64,000 bases of DNA from Apis mellifera (Eukaryota > Arthropoda > Insecta > Hymenoptera > Apidae): the NCBI RefSeq assembly GCF_003254395.2, contig NC_037642.1, positions 2,760,501 through 2,824,500 on the forward strand, in the 5' to 3' direction. The position numbers and the translations under genes were made by a program. Under the pieces are notes generated by a model that was given only the letters and a program-made list of their open reading frames with translations, made no database searches and had not been told where the DNA came from. This document shows positions 27,082 to 40,527 of the stretch, piece after piece (the first letter of the stretch is position 1; each line of letters begins with the position of its first letter).

Positions 27082-28390
27082 GTTTAAAATAATAGATTTA
27101 TTCGATTGGATAATCGAAGATGTTATAAAAGAGGATAATAGTTGTTTTGCAAGGCGATATTAATTTGTTATTCACGCTTGAAGTATATTTTCAAGGATAT
27201 ATATATAGTGTATTGTCGAGTATATTAATTTAAGTTTTCTTGAAAAAAGTTGAAGATTCATACGTCAATAGAATTTTAGAAAATGAAAATGGAAAAGAAG
27301 ATGAAGAATGAAATGTGGAAAAGATGCTTCTGATGTTTAATGATTAAGCTTTATTGGATAGAAAGTTTTATAAAAGAAAAGTTAGGATAAATTCGATTTA
27401 TAATTAAATAAATGAAATTTGAAATGAAAAATATAATAATTCAAGAAATTTATATAAATCTCGATTATGAATAATACGTGTATGTTTATCGTAGAACCAA
27501 TTTTTTTTCTTTTTCTTCTTCTCAAGGCTCTAACGATACTAATCAAGAATCTATTCCCTTGGTTATTTTTAGACAAATTACGATATCATCGGAAATAGTA
27601 AGGCCATCTCTATTATTGGTCATTCTACTCATAAATCTGGCATCAATGTGGCAACAACGACGAGAAATCTCAGGTTCCACGAAGAAGAAACGAGAATTTA
27701 AAACGTAGATTTTACCATATTGAATTTACGCGGCATCATGGGATGGAATACAAAATATCTCCAAGTAGAATCATTTCTAGTTTAACTATACAATGGTTTG
27801 TCGAATCCTGGGAGTTATCCTCTTTGTTAAATTTCCATGAAATCAACGTTGAATCAAGATAACGAGTCCAAGAACGATTTACATCCATTTCACGTAATTC
27901 AAGGAAAGGTTGCGATTAATCTCCTCGAATACACATTGTGAGATTTCGCAAATTGGTTAAATTCTGTTCACGATTAAAAATAACGCAGTCTCCTCGTTGG
28001 AAGGAGGATACTGAATTTAATCATTACATATCACTCTATCACTCTCTTTTCATTCTATCATCGTATACATAATTTTTCAACATTTTTAATAATTTAATCC
28101 TCTACGAAGACAGACGCAATCGAACCTTATCATTTGATATTACTATTTTAATATTCTGACATTAAAATAAATGGATTGTCATAATCCATTCCAAGTTCAA
28201 GTCGAAGCCCCACATTCGATGCTTCGCATAGAACGAAACGTTTTGATTCATCAAAACTGCTGCGTTCAAGAGGAAATGATCCTTTCGTGCGCATTTTTCC
28301 CTAACGAATTACGCGGTAGATACAATATCCTTGGGTATGATAAGTAATTCGTGCAACTAACGAGCCATGCAACGAAAATATACATGCATA
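27082..28390. other. DCST1 3' UTR and upstream region of second CSP gene
   Basis: No gene is supported in this interval. A 76-codon open frame at 27478-27708 has a hydrophobic stretch but lacks an initiating ATG in good context, splice context and family resemblance. The right end approaches the CSP promoter. Confidence 0.6.
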
Positions 28391-28428
28391 TATATAAGAT
28401 CTCCACGCTAACGAGCTCAACGTTCAGT
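28391..28428 (+). promoter_or_regulatory. Core promoter of the second CSP gene: TATA box and arthropod initiator
   Basis: TATATAAG at 28391-28398 is followed by TCAGT at 28424-28428, the arthropod initiator. The spacing (about 33-35 bp from the TATA start to the initiator A) is right for a TATA/Inr promoter. The start codon is 42 bp further on, in an unspliced leader. Confidence 0.8.
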
Positions 28429-28469
28429 AATCGAAAAAGTCAACAACGGTGAATCTCTCTCTACCCGAG

Positions 28470-29756
28470 ATGAAGACTATACTGATTGCTCTCGTGCCTG
28501 TTTGCTTCCTGCTCGGTGAAGTATTCTCAGAAGACAAATACACGACGAAGTACGACAACGTCGACATCGATGTTGTCCTCAACACCGAGAGACTTTTGAA
28601 CGCGTACGTGAACTGTTTGCTGGATCAAGGCCCCTGCACCCCCGACGCTGCTGAACTGAAGAGTAAGCAAGAAATTTTCTTTAAATCGAATCATAATAAA
28701 TTAATAACTTTGGAAGACAAATCTTCCAAAAGCCTTAATCTTCTTAATTAATTAATTTAAATTATTTAATCGTTATTTTTTACAGATTATTATAAGCAAT
28801 ACTAGTTAGAATGAAAATAGTATTTAAAAGTACTATCATTTTCTAGCATTCTAAAAGAAAAAAAAAAACTCGGAGGTGAAACGTAAAGATATTCTTTCTC
28901 CCTTCAAATATTTTGACAACCGTGTCTAATAATATTAATTACGATCGTAATTTTGTTTTAAACCGCAAAACATGAAGAGGGTGAAGGAAGATGGGGGAAT
29001 AAAGACGGGGAGGGTTACGGTTCACCGTATCGTGAAAAGAGAAAAACCGCAGCAGTGTCGTCGTTTCAGAGCATCATCGCGAAAGTCGTTACAACGTACC
29101 TACGCTCGGATGTAATGTTGAACGAGTCAATTACGATATACTCGCGTATATACTCGAGTATGCATATTCCTCTGATGTTCGGAACAGCCGTCGTTTCACG
29201 GTCGACCGCAATTTTATGAGCGTAGTTACTATTCCCGAGAAGCAAGGCCGCCACGTTAAATCGGTGCTCTTTCCTAGCCGGGGAAAAAAAAAATGATCCT
29301 CGCGTGTTACAATTATTCGTGGATAGAATTTATCGCTCCCTTGATTCTTCCAAGATTTTTGATCGAAAGGGAGCGATCAACTTGGGAAAAGATACGTTCG
29401 ATTTTCATATTTCTTTTTTTCAACGAAAAATTTTATTATGTTTCCAGCCATCAAAATTTTCCTGATTTTGCACTGATTTAGAAAATATATAAATTTATTA
29501 AATAAGTTAAATTTGTTAAATTGTTTTATTAACGTGTGAATAATTTCTGGTTAAAATTACAGGAAATTTGCCCGATGCTTTGGAGAACGAGTGTTCACCT
29601 TGCAGTGAGAAACAGAAAAAAATTGCGGATAAAGTTGTGCAATTCTTGATCGATAATAAACCAGAGATATGGGTCCTTCTCGAGGCAAAATATGATCCAA
29701 CGGGAGCTTATAAGCAGCATTATCTTCAGAATCGAGTTAAAGAAGAGTCTTATTAA
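28470..29756 (+). CDS. Chemosensory protein (CSP1/ASP3b-like)
   Basis: Two exons, 28470-28662 and 29563-29756, encode 128 aa. The start is the ATG in cgagATGaag; an upstream in-frame GTG is not used. The signal peptide MKTILIALVPVCFLLGEVFS is followed by mature EDKYTTKYDN. Cysteines follow C-x6-C-x18-C-x2-C (CLLDQGPC ... CSPC), and the intron again lies one base after the conserved lysine of ELK. Function is by family: soluble carrier of small hydrophobic ligands outside the cell. It is a paralogue of the CSP gene at 19807, on the same strand and about 8 kb away, with the DCST1-type gene between them. AATAAA at 29817-29822 is the probable poly(A) signal. It belongs to the honey bee CSP1-6 set; I am not certain of the number. 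Confidence 0.94.
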
Positions 29757-31250
29757 ATTAACCTCGTAATTCAATGGTATTTTCTCTTAATTTTTACTAA
29801 TTTTTATCAATCAAAAAATAAATGATTAAATTTATAGCTATAGGTGAATATCGATATAATTTTATTAATATATTGTCATATAATTATATTCCAGTAATTC
29901 AAATTCCAATAATGTATAAGTTTGGAATGTATAAATATGTAAAGAATCATTGATAACATTAAAAGGATTTTCTCCAAGGAAAAGATTGCATTAAAGGAAC
30001 AAACAAGTATTATTTTATCCAAGAAATTATCAATTAAAGTAACTTTAAAAAAAAAGTCTTTCGAAACGAATTTTAAACACTTTCGCAGATTTATTAACAG
30101 TTAAAAAAAACTGTTCGCTCGCGATCCAAAATTTCGAATTCATACTAATTTGCATACGATTAGCAAATACAATGTATTACAAGCCAGAAACAGCAATTAA
30201 TTCGGGGGCCGATTAAACAAAGTGATTAATGAATCCCCGACTAATTTATCAACTTCGAATAGAAAGACAGGGATCCAATTCCGGTTAAAAATGGAATCGA
30301 CTATGATAATAAAGACGAGTCGGATGAAGAAAGAGAAGGAGGAATGCTTGAAATTTTACTCCTTGAAATCCATCATTATTCTTCTTCTGTACGATCTTTG
30401 ACACGTTGAATAACAGTTGTTGTTTTTCGCACGAAAGAAAAAAAAAGCCAAGTTGTAACTCGATTGAGATCCTTGACAAGAGATTTTATCCAAGAAATTG
30501 CAATTGCATTGTGTTCCTTATCACACGGTTATGTACACAGCTTTGTATTACTCAAATTGATTAATAATAGGTAGAGCATGACCAAGCTATAATTTGCGAT
30601 CAATCGCACGCCTGTTACGATAATGAAAACGATCGATTCAATTGCCTACGTGATTTTTCCTGTCTCGTTACTTTATCGATCACTGGACCGTGAAAAAGGA
30701 GAAAAATCTCTATCTTTGTTGAAGTTTTTGAACCTTTATGTAACTTCCATCCTCGATTTCTACAGGATGATTATTAAAAATCATTCTCAAGATTATAAAA
30801 GATTATCTTCACATTACTTTTTTTCTTTTTTTGCATTGTCTCGCACATCAAATAATGTAAAAAAAACTACTTGTACATTCTTTTCAAGACATCGATACAT
30901 TTCTTCAGATTTTTTTTGAAGAAAACTTGTCACGGCGACTATTAAAATTTTACGTGATTCTTTTAATTAGGAAAAGAAGAAAAAAGAAAAGAAAGAAGAA
31001 TTATCTTATCCAATTCTCCCTTCCCCCTCTTCCCTCCCGTATCGAACACGTAATCCGTAAACAGCTTCCTGCCGCTACCGTTCACCCTATCGCTCCCCAC
31101 GCGCCTCTTTCTTTTTCACCAAAAGAAAAGGCGAAAAGAAAAGGAGAACATTGTAGTATAATCTCGTGCTACATTTTGTGGTTTAAAGTTACCGAAAATA
31201 TCCCGTATCCGGACATTCAAGGAGGCTATAAAGCAGCCTCCGTAACCACG

Positions 31251-31259
31251 TGGGTGGTC
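31251..31259 (+). promoter_or_regulatory. Perfect Ci/Gli site TGGGTGGTC (-22.2 kb from ptc ATG)
   Basis: All nine consensus bases match. It overlaps an E-box CACGTG at 31247-31252 by two bases and lies about 60 bp before a 200-bp polypurine tract. Confidence 0.6.
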
Positions 31260-31309
31260 AAATCCCTAGGACGGACTCGCAATCCTTTGCTGCTTTCTTA
31301 GAAGTCCAA

Positions 31310-31525
31310 GATTTCCAAACGGGACAAAGGGGAAAGAAAACGAGAATAATAATAAGAAGAGGAAGAAAAGAAAGAGAGAAAAAAGAAAGGAAAGGAAAAA
31401 AAAAGGGGGAAAGAAAAAAACAGAAGAGGAAGACAAAAAGGGACAAGTGTGTAACGGACGCGTGACTAGAAACAAAGAAGTTAAAAAAAAAAAGAAAAGG
31501 AAGAAGAAAAAAGAGGGAGGAAGAG
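31310..31525 (+). repeat. Polypurine tract
   Basis: About 200 bp of nearly uninterrupted A/G on the plus strand, with few pyrimidines, allow spurious frames on both strands. It lies just downstream of the 31251 Ci/Gli site. Confidence 0.8.
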
Positions 31526-34195
31526 GGATACGTAGTGGAAATTGCGTTCACGGCACACGGTCGATGGATCGCGTGTAGGTAAAAGTTAATGGCCTCGCGG
31601 TGGCTGTTGTCGAATAGACAACAGAGAGCGCGTTTTCAGTGAAAGCGGCGACTTTTATGAACTCTTCGGGACACTTTATTGCCGGCTCCAGCTTTTTTAG
31701 ATGCATGATACCTGAATTCCACATAGATAGACCCGTCATCCGTGAAACGTCTTTGAGGTAATAAAAAGGATTATGGGCTCCTCTGGAAAGCTCGCTTCGG
31801 GAACCATCGTGAAACTATTAGGCCGATATAAATCATGTTTCGTGAACGTGTCTAATCCGTGAGAGGGTTGAATTTCGTTGAACAAAAAGAAAAAAGGGGC
31901 GGGAAGTGAATCGAAGTGTTCACGATTAAGCCGATGATTCGGTGAACCGAATATTTCATTTCAAGTGGATTTTACACTTTAGGGGCTGGATGAAGATTAA
32001 TGATTCGAAATTTAATAATTGGAATTGCTTTCGTACAGTCAGTGGATGAATTTGACTTTTGTGATTGATCTCGATAAGTAGAGTGAAAATAGAAAGTCGA
32101 TTAAAATAGAAAATGTTTTATAAATTTAAAGAAAATAAAGTGTAATTTTTAAAAAATTGAATAAAGTACCAGAGATTGTACAATAATCAAAAAGAGATGT
32201 CTAGTGTCGAGGAATAGAAATATAGTTTCGGTCATAAAAGGAAAAAAATGATTTTCGTCAGAGTTTCAAGAAGAGAATCATATATCATCCGAAGAATTGG
32301 AACAACAATTAATATTTCGGGGTATGACATGTTAACAAAAATTTCAACCAAGATTTATAACATTCATAGAAGAGGAAATCTTTAATATAAATTCGTATAA
32401 TTCGTTATAATATATTCGTGGAGGAATAAAACAATCTTTTATTGGTATCGATTGATCTAAATTAAAATAATATGTTATAATTTCACATATACAAATATCT
32501 TGGAAATTTTAATCCATCATATATACAATATTCATATATTTGTGTAACAGTTTTGAAAAGATTCCAAAGATAAAAAGAAACACGATTAAAAATTTGAATT
32601 GGATAGAAACAGAGCGAAATTTGTCTCTGTTGCCATTCCATTCTATTCTTCTCTCGCTTCAAAAAATTTAATCTAACGCTAAATAAACTTTAAACCGATG
32701 CATCAATTTTTGTTTTAGCCTCTGGATTCTTCGAAAATGCATCAACGTTCGAAAAAAAATATCGATCTTGATAAAGATCGATTTCAGAAAAATCGTCGAG
32801 GTGTTTCTTAATCTGGATAATTATCCTCCCGTCCCTTATCTCGTTCCACGTATATTATATTTCGCGTATACATGTGTACGTCCAATCTTATTTTCCGCCA
32901 CTCTTTGCCCGTGTCTCCCGATATAAATCGTACTGGACGCTGTCACCGTATTCGATAGGCAAAAGACCGATGAACAAGCATCGTTACTCCGCTAAAGTAG
33001 CTTTTGACTGTCATTATCTCCTCTCCAACAGTCAATCTGACGCGGTATTATAGCCCAGGACGGGCCTGTGAGAAAGCGCACACGTGTCGGGTCGAAGACA
33101 GGTAGCCAGTTTCCCACACGTGGTTTTGATCGTGGTCCATAATTAATGCGCGTGACACGGTACAACCGGATATATACAGAATCACCCGGGGCCGGGGAAT
33201 TGTAAAATATCACATTACTCTTCTCACGACATCGCTTGAATTTTAATTCGACGGTAAATCAATACCTTTTGGCCTTTTTTTAAAAATATTCGTCGAATTA
33301 ACAGTAATTTTATTAAATTTCCTTATCGCGAACAGGGAAGCCGAATGTTTGAATTTATTGCGATTTTATCCGAATTTATCCAGCTTCCTCGTTTATTTCG
33401 TTGAAAATTTTATAGAAATAGAGTAGATTCTCTATATTCAAAAATTAAAATTAATCAGAGCTTCATCGTATTGAATTTAAATATTATTCTTCGGTGAATA
33501 ATAAAAGGAGATTATTATAAAATAAGTATACAAAATAGAGATATATTTATCCAAATTTATCCAAGACCTTTCTATTTATCATCAGACCGTGTGTTCACGA
33601 ATGTACACGAATGTATATCCGAAGCTGTCGTATAAACTTAATGCCACAGGTCGTTCGCTATCTGTTACACATCCCATTCCGGGGTGATCAGTAACGCGAC
33701 AAACGTTCTCGAAACAGGCGACGCGAGGAAATCCCGCCGGGTCGAATTCGACGAAACGGGTCGGCAACACGCGAACTCCATAAACCAGTACAAGCGTCGC
33801 TTTACGATCCCAGCCTCGACCGTTTTCTTTTCGCGCATTTGATCAAATCGTGATACCTTTTTTCTCCCATAATTTCAATTGAATTTATACTTACTTCTTT
33901 TTTTACTTCGAATAGGAAACTTGCTCGCTTATTTATTTATTTCTTGAAAGAGAGAGAATCGATACGCTTTTTTCGCTCGATCGTGGTCAATTTTTATTTT
34001 GATATCCAGATGATGTTTAAATTATATATATATGTGTATGTAATGACACGTAACAAGTGTAGGTCCGTAGTTTACGCGTTCGGTCTCGCGAACTGTCGCG
34101 CGTATGCACGGGTTTCTCGCGATGGAACAGGCAAGGGTATCGTGGTTATTAAGGAAACAGACGAAGGAACGAAACGAAGGAACGAACAGGCGCGT

Positions 34196-34204
34196 TGGGT
34201 GGTC
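34196..34204 (+). promoter_or_regulatory. Perfect Ci/Gli site TGGGTGGTC (-19.3 kb)
   Basis: Exact consensus followed directly by CCGCCCC. It is preceded by purine-rich gaaggaacgaa repeats. A 1-mismatch copy TGTGTGGTC lies about 70 bp downstream. Confidence 0.6.
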
Positions 34205-35404
34205 CCGCCCCGCTGTTTATGGGGCACTGCATCTGCTGGCCCCGTATAACCCTCCAACGTCGACCTGTGTGGTCCCACCTTACGTCCGACTTTACATTCG
34301 ATTCACTACTTGCTAATGGTAGTTGCATTAGCATTAGGTGGCCGGCCCTGTCTCGGTATTACGAGCCGTACAGCATCCGCTGTTACGCGCGTTTTCAACC
34401 GCGATTATTGATCCTCGTTCGTTTTCCCTCTCTATACGATTCGTTTGCTAATTGGAGGCGGCCAGGATGAGACGATGTCGGAGGAGATTGAAACGTTAAG
34501 ATTAGTCGTTCAGATTATTTATCCGGAGTAAGTTGGGATTATTTCTCTCAACACGAGTGTTGTTTATCGGATTTCAGTTTTTCTTTTTTTTTTAATCCTC
34601 GTTCAATTAGGATTCGAATCGCTTCTATTTAAATAAATCGAAACTTTATGAATTTTTTGTCATTAGTTTTGATTTGATAATGTTTCTTTCAGGTTTCGAG
34701 TAGAGTAGTTGAACCTCTTCGAACTTTTTATTGAGCTGAAAGGTGAAAATGAATTAAAAAAAAAAAAAGAAATTATCGAAACGCGTGAGTACAATTAATA
34801 TATCATTTTTAACGTACAACGATAAATTTTAACGAGTCAAGTTACTTGGATTTAAAAAGCTTGATTTCAAGAAGATATATTCGACCGATTCGAAGTCGAG
34901 ATATTGAATTGCAGCCGTTTCAAATAACTTGGTTATATTAAATTCGAACGACTCTTTTCTTACGAATCGAGATGAAAGTAACAGATAACAGAAGGGATCA
35001 ACAGATCTTTGTAAATGATTGTGTAAACAATTGAAATAAGTTTGACAGATCTGAAAAAAAGAAATTATCCCTTAAAAAGAATTAACATCAATTTCACCCC
35101 TATCTCGAAACGACAACCAACGCTCCGTCCAAAATTCCTGCGAAAAAGAAAAGGAGGAAGGGAAAAAAAAAATAAAGGATATCGCCTACGATATACCAGT
35201 TCTTGAAGCGGTTCAGATGCACGTGATCGCCGCCTGCAGGGTGAAAAATACTTGTGCGCCCGAGCATGCCACGTACTCGATCGGTCTGGGCCGAGAAGGC
35301 ATCGATCTCGCCATTGATCGATCGATCCGGAGGTCTTGGATAAGATGCTGTCGTCGTCCTGGTCCCGACCTGCTCGTCGTCCAGCACGGGGTGGACCACA
35401 CGCG

Positions 35405-35830
35405 TTGTGTCGCCTCTCTGACCTCCCCTCTCTATCACTCCTTCCCGTATCCCTCTCCCCCTTCGATCCTTCCACTCCCTCCCTCTCCTTTCTCTCCTTT
35501 CTCTCCGGCTGGTTTTCAGCCCTCTCTCAGCCTGGTTCTGCCCAGAGAAGACCCAGACTCTCACTTCGATTCCTCCTCCTCGTTGCTTTCCTTCCTCCCT
35601 TTCGCTACCACGACCTATCGCCCGATCTTTTTTTCTTTCTTTCTTTCTTTTTCTTCTTTTTTTCTCTCTCCATTTTGTTTCGTGCACGCGTGTCCGAAAG
35701 AAGGAGAGGTGAAAAGTAAGAAGAAGGGTGAAAGAAGAGCGAATAAAATACTGGATATTATTGTTGGCCGTGTCGTATCTTTCTTCTTCTTCTTCTTCTT
35801 CTTTTTTTCTTCTCGACCTATGCAACTTTG
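35405..35830 (+). repeat. Polypyrimidine (TC/TTC/CCCT) tract
   Basis: Dense C/T sequence includes (TTC)n near 35782-35810 and T/C blocks at 35630-35680. It generates long but meaningless S/F/P-rich frames on the plus strand and R/E/G-rich frames on the minus strand. Confidence 0.85.
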
Positions 35831-36940
35831 TTCCTCTCTGAGTTACACGAGTTTCGACTTTGCCGGCCGATCCTCCACCTCCCCCTCGATGGTTTTGTTT
35901 CCACTTCTTCTCTTTGTTGTTCTCCTTGTCGAGGAGGCGCGTAAAAATGCCCCTCGACCCCCTCCCCCTTCCTACGAATCTCTCGCTGGGGATGTTATTT
36001 ATACGAATCCGTGTGTCTTTTTCTCCCCGTTCTTCCATCTTCTTATTATGATCTCTCAAGGAAGGAATCTCGATCTCGAGAGATCCGTGGATCGACAGTT
36101 GCGCGAGATCGAGCTCGGAAGTAGCGATCCTTTGACGCATTCCTCCGCGTGCCGCTTTTTGAGGGTGCTAATTGATTCTGCAAACTATTCACTCGAGCAT
36201 CCCACTCCTTTTCGATCCGTGTGAATTTTTAGAATGGAATTGTTATTTTCTGACAATGCGTCAGATTTAGGAACACCCAGTTACAGAATATTTTAAATAC
36301 ATCGCGATTGATTTGCAAAAGGATGATATGAGTATTCATTTGGGAAAAAGTTTTTTAAATCTCGCTTGTAAGAATTAAAAATAATAATAATCGCCAGCCA
36401 AACTATTCCAAAAAAAGAATCCTTAAAACGTTCCATTTCCCTCTTTTTTCCGTTCTAATCGATCTTAATTCCCTCCCTCGTGAAACGCTAAATCTATCCT
36501 CGAACGGGTCTCTATCCTCCGATAAACCGAAGGATCAGCTTCGAAACACCGATCATTATTTCTCTCTCTCCCTCTCTCCAGCCCCTCCCCTCGGATATTG
36601 CTTACTATTTATTACAGCGTAACAATATCTTTCATTACCTTTACCTATATATAATAACACACGATTCATGGTGCTGGAGCCGATCTCGTTTCCCTTCAAA
36701 TCTCGTTTCCCGTTCGAGTGGAATCCTCCTGGCCGCGATCGAATATCATATCACCCATACACATAGAGAAATACGGAGGCAAGTGAAGATGGGGGCGAGG
36801 AGGAGGAGGAGGAGGAGGACAGGAGACAACAACGGTTGCTCCTGGGCAGAAGGAGGGCAGAGCAGCAGCGGCAACGAGGAGGATGGAGGAGGAGGATTCC
36901 CCTCCTGGCGGGCGAAAGGCCTGAGAGGGAAGGAGAGGGA

Positions 36941-37012
36941 GGGGCCACCCACGTCGAGGGCGCAAAGGCGATATTTAGCGGAAGGCAAATCTCTCCGGGG
37001 CCACCCACGTCG
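36941..37012 (+). repeat. 16-bp direct repeat with near-Ci/Gli cores
   Basis: GGGGCCACCCACGTCG occurs at 36941-36956 and again at 36997-37012. Each copy contains GGCCACCCA, one base from GACCACCCA. Confidence 0.75.
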
Positions 37013-40000
37013 CCTCCTTCGCTCGTCGTCGGGGCTACCTTATTTCAGGGTGCAACCAAGAAAGGTTGTGTGTTGCCCGCTCTCGGTGCGTGAGCCACTG
37101 CCGCGGCGAGTATACCCCAGGGACGAATGATCCACCGACAGTGCCCCCGATTCCTTCCTTCTTTCTTGCTTCCCTCCTCTCCTCCCTCCGCCTCCTTCTT
37201 CGACTTGGACTTCGCCTAATGGGGGACGAGCGAGGGAATTCGTTTAATGATCGACCGGCTGACAAATTTGCGATGAAGCGGGCTAATCTAAAGGGGATCC
37301 TCAAGATGTATCGCGCCTGTTGCAACAACCTTCCATGCTCGACGATACTCGTTTCTCGGAAATTCTGAACGGACCAATCTTTTTGACAAGTTTTTTCATG
37401 AATATATATATTCCAATATATTGTTCCAACTTCTACAGATGTTGAATATCTTTGAGATAATTCTCTAGTTTACAGAAGAAAGCGTAAATTAGAATTCGTG
37501 AATTATTGGGAAAATTAAGAGGATTAGATTGAATCGTTTCGAGTGATAAAATTCTGGACTTTTTTCAGATAAATAAAAAGAGTCATTTAGACGGAATAAT
37601 GTATTACAGCGTTGATAAAAAGATAAGGATTGAGGATAATGGATAAGATAATTAATAGATAAGAGTAAGACGGTGTTATTATTGCCATTACATGTATTAC
37701 TGTGCATTAAGCATATACCTACTGATGCGTCGTTACGCGGTTGCAAAAAGGAAGTGCATTATTAGAGGAAGAATAAATCCCGCTGCACCATTTATCTTTT
37801 TCCGTTCTGCGCGTTCTTTTTTATTCCGTGGCAAGCAGGAGACAGAACTCGTCTTAATTGCTAATTGCGTGATTCCCTCCCCATCCATCCCGAGCTCGTA
37901 ACTCTAAATCATCGGTAACGAAATCAGTCACACAGTGAAATCAGCGTGGCACGAACCGCATTATCCTAACCCAATCATTGCACGGAATAATATATCAATC
38001 GATTAATTTACTTGATTTATCTCGCGCGCGAAAGTGAATGAAGTGAAACTATTCCATCATCCTTTTTTCAAAATTAATTCGAGATCCTTTTGCGCTTTTT
38101 TATAGAAATGCAACAGACATCTTTAATCATCGACTCTCAACCCTTCCCTTCTCTGAAACTATCGAAGCAACAGGAAGTACGAATTTGAATGGACAAAGAT
38201 CAATGGATAATTCAAGAAACGAGAACGCGATCTAACGAGAAACGCTTTCATAAAATTCTCCTGGGATTTTATAGGAGGTTTTTGATCCCCCATGAGACGA
38301 TCCTCCAGAAATGTTTACCCGCCACGAGGGTAAAAAAGGAAACACCTCGACGAGGATGGACGGATCCCGTCCTCTCTCTTTCCCTCTCGTGCGCGTTTTT
38401 CGAGTCGAGGATCAGGAACAGGATCGAAAGGAAGTATGTGATTTACGACAATTTGCGAAAAGTCGGGATGCACAGGTTCTAGAAATGGAATGGGTTAATT
38501 ATCGTGCACCACGACGCGGTGTAATTGAATGAAATTGGCCCGGAAAATTAATAATCTTTAATGAGCTCGACTGGGCTGTCTGGGCTCCGTTGGAACACGG
38601 AACACGGGGTATCATTCGGATCTGCAATAAATTCTTCCTTCATTCGCTCTTGTAACTGCATGTTAAATGATTGAGGAGAGATAAAGAGAGAGAGAGAGAT
38701 GTCTGTTTGATTATAAGGTAGGTTCGGTAGTGGAAAGTGGACGTGTTTGTGAATTGATGCGTTTCTAATAATTTGAAGGGAGGGAAAGGAGAGGAGATAG
38801 AGCAATGTTTAAATATATCGAGAAATATGTAATTAGACGGGGAAGATGGATGGGGACGCGCATTGGCGTGTTATTAATTGGAAAATGGTTGGAAAAGAAA
38901 TATTTTCTTGGATAGAGAAAGAAAAAAAAAGACTTGAAACGACGTCTTATTTCACCGAAGATAAATTTTAATGGATGTTGCTCGTGACACAAATACAGAA
39001 GTTTATAGTAATTTTAATCCATTTATTATACGATTCTTACGTCCTCTTTTATTGATAAATTGATATTTATGAAACGATAATATCCATCATCCATATACAT
39101 ATATATATATATATAAAAATTAATTAGAACATTTATTTTAAATTTACCACTCACTTAGATTAGGTGAGGCTAATCATCAAGGTAAAATCATCATTAGCCA
39201 CTCTTCTTCCTCTCTTTCATCGAACGCGCGTTATTTCATGCTGGGAATGAATAAACTTCATAAAACCCACCGCACCACGATGATGAACGCACGATTTTCC
39301 GCACGACATCCGGTGTGCCGAGAGGGCGAAAAACCGATCTCTTCTTGCGTTCGGCCCGAGGGCAAACCACGTGGGCCCGCTTAATACCGTCGAAAACGAG
39401 CGAAGGTAGCAGTAGGGAAGAAGGTGGTGGGCAAGATCGGGTTCTCCCTCGTCATTACCCGCGGAATAACACGTTGCACTCGTCTTTGCACTCGTCTACA
39501 GCGAGCGAGGTAAATTAATAATTGGAGCATTTTGGAGTAGAGTTACTCAACGACACGCGTGTACAAGATTATGATGCAGAAAAGGAAAGGAAGGGGGAGG
39601 AAAAAATATCAGAAAGATGGAACGAGAGGAGAGAGAGAAAGAGAGAATTGGAAATTGATACGGAGAGAAGAGATCCTCTTCTTCTTGTTTATTCTTTCAT
39701 GTGTGGAACAGCAGAGGGGTGATTGAAATTAATTCTAGGACTTTTATCTACGATAATGGGATTGTGACGTTAACGGGGAGGGGGAGGGCTCGCGTGTTTG
39801 TCTCTTCTTCGCTGTGTGCGCAGTGCAATGCAGATTTTTCTTCCGACACGCACACACACACATAGCAACCCTGCCTCGTAAAATAGCTGCTCGCCCGAGG
39901 CTATCGCTTTCGTTCCTCATTTTTTCGAGAGAGAGAGAGAGAGAGAGTAAGCTCGTTTGAACGAGTGGTTTCGTGGTTCAACGTATAAGATATCGATTCG

Positions 40001-40518
40001 ATTGCGTGCAACATTTTGAGGAAGGCGAAGAAAGGGTAAGTGTAAGGTATTTCCTCTCGAAGTGAATTTATCTAAAATGATCTCGTACAATTTAAACCTT
40101 TATTTTAATCTTGCTCTATAGTTGAATAATTGCACGTAATAATAGCTTGAAATTTACAACCGAAACTAAACGAGAAAAAGACTAAGTGCTTATCTATCCA
40201 ACGCGACACGGCGCTCTTCTTCTCTAAGAAGATTAATCGCGAGAACTGTTGCGTTCTTTGCCAACCTCGTTGTTTCGAATTTGCCTAATTCGATCGTTTC
40301 TACGCCGATTGGACATTCCTCCGCGAGGAAGACATAAAAATAAAGAAAAAAGGGAGATTGGGGTGGCTCGTGCAGAAGGGAGGGGCCGGAGCCGGAATCC
40401 ATTCCCGGATTCGGGACGTGTGTTATCAAGGGTTATACATTTTCATCGGCTTGTAACCGCGGCTCGAAAATTTGCGAAGAGGACGTACGCGAGGATGTGT
40501 CGCGCGCGTTAAAACGCG

Positions 40519-40527
40519 GACCACCCG
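40519..40527 (-). promoter_or_regulatory. Near-consensus Ci/Gli site GACCACCCG
   Basis: Eight of nine bases match; only the weakly constrained last base differs. It is followed by a GC-rich GGCCGGCCG segment. Confidence 0.4.

Noticed and set aside
27478..27708. 76-codon frame after DCST1 with a hydrophobic stretch
   Set aside because: It begins without a good ATG, lies after the DCST1 stop codon and resembles no family.
35100..36224. Long open frames on both strands (335 and 346 codons)
   Set aside because: They coincide with a polypyrimidine/polypurine tract that lacks stop codons on either strand. The translations are low-complexity S/F/P or R/E/G strings without domains.
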